Source: an uncultured Prevotella sp.
GTDB taxonomy: Bacteria; Bacteroidota; Bacteroidia; Bacteroidales; Bacteroidaceae
Assembly (NCBI GenBank): GCA_937874345.1
Contig: CALNBT010000075.1
Coordinates: 1 to 14,377, forward strand
Direction: 5' to 3'
Length of the DNA stretch: 14,377 nucleotides
The notes below the pieces were generated by a model. The model did not search any database. It saw only the letters and a program-made list of their open reading frames with translations, and was not told where the DNA came from. A program made the translations under genes and the position numbers. Every line of letters begins with the position of its first letter. The stretch's first letter is position 1. Shown in pieces: positions 7,368-13,317 of the stretch.

Positions 7368-8702
7368 TTATTTCAACTTATAAACAACGGTATTGATGTC
7401 TCCAAAAACTGGTTTTAACAGGCTCGAAAACATATTGACCGTCTTATTTTCTACATTTTGAAGGTTGATGACCATCGCCATCTTCTCTCCTTTCAACTGT
7501 GTTTGAACATCCTGACTAATGGCATCCGGGGCAGGATGAATGGAAGCTAAGGCTGCTTCACGACTGTTTCCACTGTAAAATTGCTTGTCGTCCGTAACAC
7601 CAAAATAAAAAGCTTGCTTTCCATCTGCGTAAGAAAAGGCGTTCTTTCCCCAATTGGTCAACCGTCCACCCTTCGGAACAGATTGTTTCCAATAGTTTAC
7701 ATCTTTCAGCCAGTGTGTATGAGCAAGTTTGGCAGCCATCGACATTTGGACTTGATTGGTATTGAACGATGGAATGACAATTGCCATATCTCCGTCAACA
7801 CTTTTGACAATATTATCAAAGTCGATTGCTTGATTGATGCCAACCAAAATAGCTTGAAGTCCTTTGCTATTCTGTAATAATGGAAGGTACGACTTACCGT
7901 TGACATTGACAAAGATTCCTAAGAGTGCTTTCCTAGACATAGAAGGTAGATAATCGCCTTTTATTGGACGGTACACCTCCATTGATTTTTTCAATTCGTT
8001 GTTGATCGTCTGGTTAAACGAAAAAAGTTTACCATTGACAAGCAGACAATGATGATCAACATGCATGTCTGCAGACAGCAACACATCCGTTCCATCTGCA
8101 TCCTTGGGTGAACCAATTGTCATTAAGGTTGTTAGTTGCTCGGGTAGCGCCTGCACTTGGGCAACCATAGCCATTGGACTATTAATGGAATCTAATTTTG
8201 CATAGATAGGCGAAACGAGCACACTATTATCTTCTTTCTGTTGAAGGTATTCAGCCATCTTGTTTCGAATCTCGGGTTGGTTAGCGGGAGTAATGGGTCC
8301 CATGAGCAACAGAGAATTATCAGTATATCCGGCAATCCACGATGTGTTCACTTGGGCAAAATGAGCATCCCGAAAAGTCTTTGAGACAATACCACTTTTT
8401 GATAGTATCTTCTCCCATTTGTCTACATTTGAAATTCTTGCACAAATACCAATATTGCCATCAGGCGACTCAAACAAATAAATCTTTTGAGTTAGGTCTA
8501 TACCACTTTCATCTGCATTATTGATATGCAACAATGTTTTCAACAACAATTTGTTATTGGTACCACTTAACTGACTGACATCAAAAGAAGCCAAAGCTGA
8601 ACACTCGCGCGGAATAGACTGGCGATATTCTGATTGGGAACAAGATGCAAGAAATACGAGGGATATAAATGATAAAAAAAGATGTCTAATAGTTTGTCTC
8701 AT
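7368..8702 (-). CDS. DUF4836-family lipoprotein
   Basis: This protein of about 444 residues starts at 8702 with a type II signal peptide (MRQTIRHLFLSFISLVFLASC, lipidated Cys21). The rest, beginning SQSEYRQSIPRECSALASFDVSQLSG, resembles the Bacteroidales DUF4836 family of cell-envelope lipoproteins, whose function is not established. I chose ATG 8702 over the in-frame ATG at 8720 because an AGGAAG Shine-Dalgarno-like sequence sits just before it and the signal peptide then starts cleanly; the longer form would add six residues. It contains no catalytic motif I recognise. It lies between rsmE (29 bp upstream) and the ABC ATPase (1 bp downstream), so it is co-expressed with the transporter and may be its substrate or periplasmic partner (inference). 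Confidence 0.8.
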   Translation of the reverse strand: MRQTIRHLFLSFISLVFLASCSQSEYRQSIPRECSALASFDVSQLSGTNNKLLLKTLLHINNADESGIDLTQKIYLFESPDGNIGICARISNVDKWEKILSKSGIVSKTFRDAHFAQVNTSWIAGYTDNSLLLMGPITPANQPEIRNKMAEYLQQKEDNSVLVSPIYAKLDSINSPMAMVAQVQALPEQLTTLMTIGSPKDADGTDVLLSADMHVDHHCLLVNGKLFSFNQTINNELKKSMEVYRPIKGDYLPSMSRKALLGIFVNVNGKSYLPLLQNSKGLQAILVGINQAIDFDNIVKSVDGDMAIVIPSFNTNQVQMSMAAKLAHTHWLKDVNYWKQSVPKGGRLTNWGKNAFSYADGKQAFYFGVTDDKQFYSGNSREAALASIHPAPDAISQDVQTQLKGEKMAMVINLQNVENKTVNMFSSLLKPVFGDINTVVYKLK

Positions 8703-8731
8703 GTTTTCTTCCTGGATCATTACAAAACAAT

Positions 8732-9457
8732 TTAAAACTTTCTTCTAACCAATTGGGCCATACTGACAGAGAATAAACCTGCCGTTTCGGTACGAAGACG
8801 ATTTTGACCCAAAGAAACAGGTTTGTATCCTTGTTCCATGGCTAGTTTTACTTCGTCAACAGAGAAGTCACCCTCCGGACCAATCATAATGGTAATATTT
8901 TGATTGTCAGCAGATTGCTGTATTTCGTTATAAAAATCATTTCGAGCAATTTCGTTGTAGCAATGCGCAATAAACGACTGTCCTGTCCTTGGAGTCTCAA
9001 TAAACTCTCGAAACGAAAGAATGGGATGAACTAGAGGTTTCCAAGCTTTCCTACTTTGCTTCATTGCTGAAACTACAATTTTTTCCAATCGATCTGTACG
9101 AACCTGTCTTCGTTCTGAGAATTGGCAATTTAGAAAAGTTAATTCATCGAAGCCTATTTCTGTCATTTTTTCGACAATCCACTCAATCCGATCCATCATT
9201 TTTGTGGGAGCTATTGCCAGATGAATATTCCCCGTCCACGTTTTTTCTTGTGGCAGTACCTTCGTAATACGATAGGTACAATGTTTTGATGAAGCAATAG
9301 CGACCTCTGCTTGAAAAAAATTACCCTCTCCATCCATCAGAAAGATCTCGTCTCCACCTTTTAAACGCAACACACGAAGCGCATGTAACGCTTCTTTAGC
9401 TGGTAGCTCAGTTTGATGAATCGCATCAGGAACATAAAAATATCGAGCTTCTTTCAT
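8732..9457 (-). CDS. rsmE: 16S rRNA (uracil-1498-N3)-methyltransferase RsmE
   Basis: RsmE methylates N3 of U1498 in helix 44 of 16S rRNA, using S-adenosylmethionine. The 241-residue length is normal for the family. Residues 1-70 form the PUA-like RNA-binding domain, and about 75-241 the SPOUT methyltransferase domain with its C-terminal trefoil knot. Diagnostic stretches are KMTEIG (97-102), AMKQSRKAWKP (131-141), IGPEGDFSVDE (192-202) and VSLGQNRLRTETAG (214-227), the last being the cofactor-binding knot. It starts 9 bp after the BFN/UVR gene and is co-transcribed in the six-gene operon. It is a housekeeping gene with nothing unusual. Confidence 0.96.
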   Translation of the reverse strand: MKEARYFYVPDAIHQTELPAKEALHALRVLRLKGGDEIFLMDGEGNFFQAEVAIASSKHCTYRITKVLPQEKTWTGNIHLAIAPTKMMDRIEWIVEKMTEIGFDELTFLNCQFSERRQVRTDRLEKIVVSAMKQSRKAWKPLVHPILSFREFIETPRTGQSFIAHCYNEIARNDFYNEIQQSADNQNITIMIGPEGDFSVDEVKLAMEQGYKPVSLGQNRLRTETAGLFSVSMAQLVRRKF

Positions 9458-9466
9458 ATCATCAAT

Positions 9467-10018
9467 TTAGGCATTTGGCAGATTTCTCCGTTTCATTTCA
9501 TCCCTGAGATGAGACGCCAATTCATAATTTTCCTCTTGAATAGCCTTTTCCAATGCAGATTTGAGCATGTCATCTGTAATCGTGTTGACCGGTAGTGCCA
9601 TGTTGTGTGAATCTTTATTGTATTCAACACTTTGCTTTCTCATCAGGTCTTCATCAATATAAACAGGTATATTGCTAATCTGTGCCAACAAAAGGGCATC
9701 GCTCACCCGAATGGATAACATATCCAAGGTGTTGATGTTATAGAATATTGCCTTATATTGTCCCTTAATCAGGTCATTGATGATAATTTCAAAATGCAAA
9801 CTGGTTTGTGACTGAATGACGTTCCATAACACTTCAGGGAGCATCATTTGCACAATAGGTTGATGCTGGATACGCAACTCAAACTGAGATAACATATTTT
9901 GATCACATGGTATTACCAGTTGACGCTTCTCTTCTTCATCAACTAAAACGATCAGCCCAACATCTTCTGCTCCAACAACCTCGGTTACACCTTTAAAGAT
10001 TAATTTCACTCTGCTCAT
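9467..10018 (-). CDS. Bifunctional nuclease (BFN/DUF151) protein with UVR motif
   Basis: This 183-residue cytoplasmic protein has two parts. Residues about 1-130 match the BFN (DUF151) fold, with the core stretch LSIRVSDALLLAQISNIPVYIDEDLM (101-126) containing the conserved SDA. Residues about 154-178, ALEKAIQEENYELASHLRDE then MKRRN, form a UVR helix-hairpin as in UvrB and UvrC, a protein-interaction motif. This BFN-UVR fusion is the usual Bacteroidetes form. Some relatives are reported to have nuclease activity, but the in vivo role is unclear. Its ATG overlaps the stop of the nucleoside permease gene by 4 bp (ATGA), and rsmE follows after 9 bp, so it is translated within the operon. Confidence 0.88.
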   Translation of the reverse strand: MSRVKLIFKGVTEVVGAEDVGLIVLVDEEEKRQLVIPCDQNMLSQFELRIQHQPIVQMMLPEVLWNVIQSQTSLHFEIIINDLIKGQYKAIFYNINTLDMLSIRVSDALLLAQISNIPVYIDEDLMRKQSVEYNKDSHNMALPVNTITDDMLKSALEKAIQEENYELASHLRDEMKRRNLPNA

Positions 10019-11262
10019 GCTTGTACACGCTCCTTCTTCGGTCTGAAAATAAATGCAAAGCTAATGCCTACTACGAATGCATAACCAGCAAAGAGACCCC
10101 AACATGAAGCCCAGTCTGTTTGATTATTAACAGTATTGGCATTAACAACTCCTTGAGCGACAAAACTACCCAGAGTAGCACCAATGCCATTGGTCATTAA
10201 CATGAAAAGTCCTTGTGCACTTGACCGTAAAGTGGGATCTGTAGACTTATCAACAAATAAAGACCCACTAATATTAAAGAAATCGAATGCCACTCCATAA
10301 ATCACCATGGACAGCAAAAACATCCATACTCCCTCTCCCGGATTGCCAAGCCCAAGCAAACCAAAACGGAAGACCCAGGCAAACATGGCAATCAGCATCA
10401 CATTCTTGATCCCATAACGTTTCATAAAGAAAGGGATCATCAGTATACACAAGGTCTCACTGATTTGCGACAGAGAATAAAGGATAACAGGATACTTCAC
10501 ACCAAAAGTACCAGCATAGTCTGGCAAGCTCTTAAAGCTCTCAATAAAGGGCGTAGCAAATGCGTTCGTTATTTGTAGGCTTACACCCAATAGCATCGAG
10601 AAAATAAAGAAAATGGCCATTTTCTTTTGCTTAAAAAGAGAAAATGCGCGTAGTCCTAGGGCATCAACGACATTGTTTGCCTGATTTCTCTTCGCAATAG
10701 GGCAACGAGGCAAAGCAAAGGTATACAGAAACAGTATAATACTTAGCACACCACTTGTCACAAACTGACTGTATGTGCTTTTATAACCCAACAGGTCAAC
10801 AAACCACATGGCACAAATAAATCCTATCGTTCCAAAAATTCTGATGGGAGGAAAATCCTTGATGGTATCCTGACCAGATTGAATAAGTGATTGATAGGCA
10901 ACAGAGTTACTCAATGCCAGCGTTGGCATATAGAAAGCCACACTAAATGAATATAAAGTAAACAAGATACTAAACGTAGCATTGGAGCCTTGAACATAAC
11001 CATAATAAGCTGCAGCAAACATGAAGATGCCTGCAAAGAGATGACAAATACCCAACAATCTCTGGGCTTGAATCCAGCGATCTGCGATAATACCCATCAA
11101 AGCCGGCATAAAAATCGAAACGATCCCCTGCATTCCAAAAAAGTAACCAATATAAGATGACATCCCAATATTGGCTAGATAGATTCCCATACAGGTCAAA
11201 TAAGATCCCCAAACGGCGAACTCCAGAAAATTCATGATCGCCAAACGTACTTTTATATTCAT
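10015..11262 (-). CDS. MFS nucleoside:H+ symporter (NupG/XapB type)
   Basis: This 415-residue inner-membrane protein is almost entirely hydrophobic segments, consistent with 12 helices. It resembles the nucleoside:H+ symporter family (E. coli NupG and XapB). Supporting stretches are MNFLEFAVWGSYL at the N-terminus, GIIADRW in the first cytoplasmic loop (57-63), IRIFGTIGFI (140-149) and VAFDFFNISGSLFVD (324-338), the last being highly characteristic. It would import nucleosides using the proton gradient; which nucleosides cannot be read here. It is the first gene of the operon and starts 25 bp downstream of a strong consensus promoter element. Its stop overlaps the next gene by 4 bp. The family is clear; I leave the symbol blank because orthology to nupG is not shown. 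Confidence 0.88.
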   Translation of the reverse strand: MNIKVRLAIMNFLEFAVWGSYLTCMGIYLANIGMSSYIGYFFGMQGIVSIFMPALMGIIADRWIQAQRLLGICHLFAGIFMFAAAYYGYVQGSNATFSILFTLYSFSVAFYMPTLALSNSVAYQSLIQSGQDTIKDFPPIRIFGTIGFICAMWFVDLLGYKSTYSQFVTSGVLSIILFLYTFALPRCPIAKRNQANNVVDALGLRAFSLFKQKKMAIFFIFSMLLGVSLQITNAFATPFIESFKSLPDYAGTFGVKYPVILYSLSQISETLCILMIPFFMKRYGIKNVMLIAMFAWVFRFGLLGLGNPGEGVWMFLLSMVIYGVAFDFFNISGSLFVDKSTDPTLRSSAQGLFMLMTNGIGATLGSFVAQGVVNANTVNNQTDWASCWGLFAGYAFVVGISFAFIFRPKKERVQA

Positions 11263-11286
11263 TCCGTATTAGTTCTAATAAGAGTA

Positions 11287-11317
11287 CAAAGATACGCTAA
11301 AAGATAGATACACCAAA
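11287..11317 (-). promoter_or_regulatory. Consensus Bacteroidetes promoter of the six-gene operon
   Basis: On the minus strand TTTG (11314-11317) is followed by a 19-bp spacer and TATCTTTG (11287-11294). This matches the full TTTG-N19-21-TAnnTTTG consensus. Predicted initiation near 11281 gives a leader of only about 19 nt before the permease start at 11262. Confidence 0.75.
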
Positions 11318-11464
11318 ATAAAAAAAAGTATTTTTGAGATCGTGTGATGCGAACTGAATGATAATGGAAAAGATGATAAAGGTAGGCTTGACACATCAAC
11401 TCAATATCTGCCAAATATAAAAATAGCTTCGCAAAAGAAAAATGAAGTGCTAAATAAGAGACAC

Positions 11465-11495
11465 AAAAAAAAATTGATTGTCTCACGACAACCAA
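11465..11495 (-). terminator. Rho-independent terminator ending the small RNA
   Basis: A 9-bp stem pairs 11474-11482 with 11487-11495 around a 4-nt loop; the single G-U pair forms properly only on the minus-strand RNA. A run of nine T follows (complement of A11465-A11473). It ends the small RNA unit and would also stop readthrough from the DUF3256 gene about 106 bp upstream. Confidence 0.88.
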
Positions 11496-11533
11496 TCTTC
11501 ATTAACCTTAATAATCTAATACCATGAAAAACA
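11465..11533 (-). ncRNA. Putative small RNA or leader, Bacteroidales-1-like
   Basis: A TAnnTTTG promoter at 11539-11546 followed by a strong terminator at 11465-11495 defines a transcript of about 65-70 nt with no convincing coding capacity. Inside it, 11524-11530 can pair with 11496-11502 (UUUUCAU with AUGAAGA). The roughly 21-nt loop carries GGTATTAGATTATTAAGG, and the terminator hairpin follows. The core (GGTATTAGAT..AAGGTTAA..AAGATTGG) resembles a multi-copy RNA motif I recall from Bacteroidales genomes, such as the Bacteroidales-1 family, also bounded by a phylum-type promoter and terminator; I cannot verify this here. It could be a free small RNA or an attenuating leader of the nucleoside permease operon, which starts about 200 nt downstream. 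Confidence 0.6.
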
Positions 11534-11538
11534 CGATG

Positions 11539-11569
11539 CAAATTTACGAAAACATTCTAATCTTGCAAG
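11539..11569 (-). promoter_or_regulatory. Promoter of the putative small RNA
   Basis: The minus strand reads TTG (11566-11568), a 19-bp spacer, then TAAATTTG (11539-11546), close to the Bacteroidetes consensus. Initiation is expected near 11533. No protein gene starts downstream before the terminator at 11465-11495, so the element appears dedicated to the short RNA. Confidence 0.6.
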
Positions 11570-11601
11570 GGTTTTCTGGCTATTTCTTGCATCTAATAAC
11601 A

Positions 11602-12219
11602 TTAATTAAAGATTTTCCCGTTCCAATTAAGTTTCCTTTGCAACAGAAATGGCGAAATCTTCACAAAGTCTTCTTGGCTTATCAGCGGAGATGAAACGCT
11701 CAGCATCAATTGATCATTATGAGCATTTAAAGTTGCTTTAACAAAAGCAGGATCCAAAATATCAAGCAGCTGTTGATATGTCAATTGAGAATCATCACTA
11801 GGAGACTTTACAAAATCCGTGATCATCCAATGTAAGTTTTTTAAATACTTCCAAGAAGTCGTAAAGAGACTGACGCAACTTTCAGGAGCTTTCATATCAT
11901 AAGTTCTCACCACACAGATAATGCTGTCACCATCCTGGTACTTTAATTTTTTGATTTGCAAGGTCGACTTCTCTGTTATGTGAGCAAAAAGGTAGTTTGA
12001 TGTCAGTGTATCCAACCGAGTTTTGCCATTTAAACCATTATTGACAACTGGATCAAGGCCTTTTTCATACAAGTCAACCAGTTCTACTCTTTGGCTAGCT
12101 TTGACAAATAAAGCCATGGTATCAGGCATTGATGCCCATATCTCCTTCATGCTCTGTGCAGAAATGATCAAAGGAAACAGTACCATTAAAATGATTATTC
12201 CTCCTTTTTTTATATTCAT
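11602..12219 (-). CDS. DUF3256-family secreted protein
   Basis: This protein of about 205 residues has a cleavable signal peptide (MNIKKGGIIILMVLFPLIIS, cleavage near AQS). The mature part begins MKEIWASMPDTMALFVKASQRVELVDLYEKG, which resembles the Bacteroidales DUF3256 family, whose function is unknown. It has no lipobox, so a soluble periplasmic location is likely. I prefer ATG 12219, which places the signal peptide at the N-terminus; an in-frame ATG at 12246 would add nine residues (MHTLKKVIQ). Neither has a Shine-Dalgarno site. It lies 164 bp (from 12219) after the other small secreted protein. With no promoter seen between them it may share that transcript and end at the terminator near 11465. 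Confidence 0.75.
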   Translation of the reverse strand: MNIKKGGIIILMVLFPLIISAQSMKEIWASMPDTMALFVKASQRVELVDLYEKGLDPVVNNGLNGKTRLDTLTSNYLFAHITEKSTLQIKKLKYQDGDSIICVVRTYDMKAPESCVSLFTTSWKYLKNLHWMITDFVKSPSDDSQLTYQQLLDILDPAFVKATLNAHNDQLMLSVSSPLISQEDFVKISPFLLQRKLNWNGKIFN

Positions 12220-12383
12220 TTGAATAACTTTTTTAAGTGTATGCATTTCTATTTATGGCAACGAATCATGAAAAATGCCTGTTTTTAAATCTCAAATTCT
12301 CCCCCATCCAAATAATACTAACAAACAAGATTCCATTTCCTTACGGTTGATATTCAGATGGCGAAGCTATTTCTGATTTCAAT

Positions 12384-12857
12384 TTAAAGAGGACCATACC
12401 GAAGTTCAGCTTTCCATTCACCTTGAATTTTAGCGGCTGAAATCGTAAAGAGGTGGCCTATTCCCTTTGGAGACACTCCTCCTTTATAAAAATATGAATT
12501 GTCAGAAAGGTCCATTGATAAGGAATAGTTCTTTGCCATCATATCAGCCAACTTTTTCACATATTGGTTTGCCTTTAGTTTGTTAGGGGTATTGATGAAG
12601 AATCGCATCTCTATCAATTTATCATTTTTAAAGTTGAATGAAACAGAATTGAATTGAAATCCTTTGTATTTCAAATTTGAATAGGAAATACTGTTCTCTT
12701 GTGAGACGAGGGGTTCCCCAAATTCGGCCAAAATTGCTTTTTTTGCGAAATTATATTCACTCCCTAATCGTATCGTAGAAGCATTTTCAACAGGTTCTGC
12801 CTGTATCTGGAAGGCAAAAAGAATACTAACACATAAAACCAGAATTCTAGATAACAT
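12384..12857 (-). CDS. Small secreted protein of unknown function
   Basis: This 157-residue protein has a clear type I signal peptide (residues 1-20, MLSRILVLCVSILFAFQIQA, then EPVENAS). I do not recognise the family. The mature part has a short alpha-beta look: IRLGSEYNFAKKAILAEFGEP (30-50) is a helix ending in an FGEP turn. Alternating strands follow (FQFNSVSFNFKNDKLIEMRFFI), then a second helix (KANQYVKKLADMMAKNY) and a final strand ending KAELRYGPL. The G..y....~l...FG.P pattern followed by strand pairs recalls small BamE-like or PepSY-like envelope modules, but that is only a resemblance. It has a good promoter at 13000-13031 with a long leader of about 137 nt. The signal peptide and codon pattern make it a real gene; function is not assigned. 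Confidence 0.7.
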   Translation of the reverse strand: MLSRILVLCVSILFAFQIQAEPVENASTIRLGSEYNFAKKAILAEFGEPLVSQENSISYSNLKYKGFQFNSVSFNFKNDKLIEMRFFINTPNKLKANQYVKKLADMMAKNYSLSMDLSDNSYFYKGGVSPKGIGHLFTISAAKIQGEWKAELRYGPL

Positions 12858-12999
12858 TGACTAAAGATTATAATTGAAGGATTAATATATGTAGATTGAA
12901 GAAATATTCCGGCATTTCCATTCAAAGAAACTTCGGATGTAGCGTTTATCAATTACCCAACAGGTATTTCCGATCATGCACATTCTTCAACATTATTTG

Positions 13000-13031
13000 C
13001 AAAATTAATTGATTTATATGGATTAGACAAA
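13000..13031 (-). promoter_or_regulatory. Consensus promoter of the small secreted-protein unit
   Basis: On the minus strand TTTG (13028-13031), a 20-bp spacer and TAATTTTG (13000-13007) match the Bacteroidetes consensus. Initiation near 12994 gives a leader of about 137 nt before the start at 12857, unusually long for this window. Confidence 0.7.
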
Positions 13032-13124
13032 TTTTATCTACGATTTGAATAGAATAAAAGATGATAATGAAACTTTCAAAATAGAAATACAGAATATCCA
13101 TAAAGGACATCATTTTGATGCCAT

Positions 13125-13199
13125 AAAAAAAAGAAGAGTGGCTTGATTTTATGTTCCTTGATCCATGAAATAAATGTCAACCACTATCATCCTTTTTTT
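13125..13199. terminator. Extended hairpin with A/T flanks, possible bidirectional terminator
   Basis: AGTGG (13137-13141) pairs with CCACT (13181-13185) and TTGA (13143-13146) with TCAA (13177-13180). Inside, ATTTTATG (13146-13153) can pair with CATGAAAT (13164-13171). Eight A (13125-13132) precede it and seven T (13193-13199) follow. It has the form of a bidirectional terminator, but no gene ending at it is visible on either strand. Confidence 0.5.
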
Positions 13200-13216
13200 A
13201 TTTTCAAGGAAATACA

Positions 13217-13246
13217 TTGAAAATTCTTCAATTTGTTGTATTTTAG
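13217..13246 (+). promoter_or_regulatory. Possible promoter of the GH2 gene
   Basis: TTG (13217-13219), a 19-bp spacer and TATTTTAG (13239-13246) are a one-mismatch version of the TAnnTTTG pattern, about 70 bp before the preferred GH2 start. Initiation near 13253 is predicted. The evidence is weaker than for the other promoters listed. Confidence 0.35.
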
Positions 13247-13317
13247 CAAATTATAAACCACATCTAATGTACAAGGTTGCTATCTACAATGATACACCCC
13301 CTGTTTCAGTAACGCCA

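Larger units (their letters stand above)
12858..13266. other. Divergent intergenic region
   Basis: About 410 bp separate the unrecognised secreted gene (minus) from the GH2 gene (plus). The region holds a consensus minus-strand promoter (13000-13031) and the long leader it implies. It also holds a large hairpin flanked by A and T runs (13125-13199) and a weaker plus-strand promoter (13217-13246). A 62-codon minus-strand frame (12764-12952) overlaps the start of the secreted gene in another frame; I do not call it a gene. Confidence 0.6.

Noticed and set aside
11259..11495. Minus-strand 78-codon open frame before the nucleoside permease
   Set aside because: It begins inside the terminator hairpin and covers the permease promoter; phenylalanine- and tyrosine-rich content reflects A/T-rich non-coding DNA.
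12764..12952. Minus-strand 62-codon open frame overlapping the start of the small secreted protein
   Set aside because: It overlaps a gene with a clear signal peptide in a different frame and shows no domain; kept only as a possible upstream frame in the findings.
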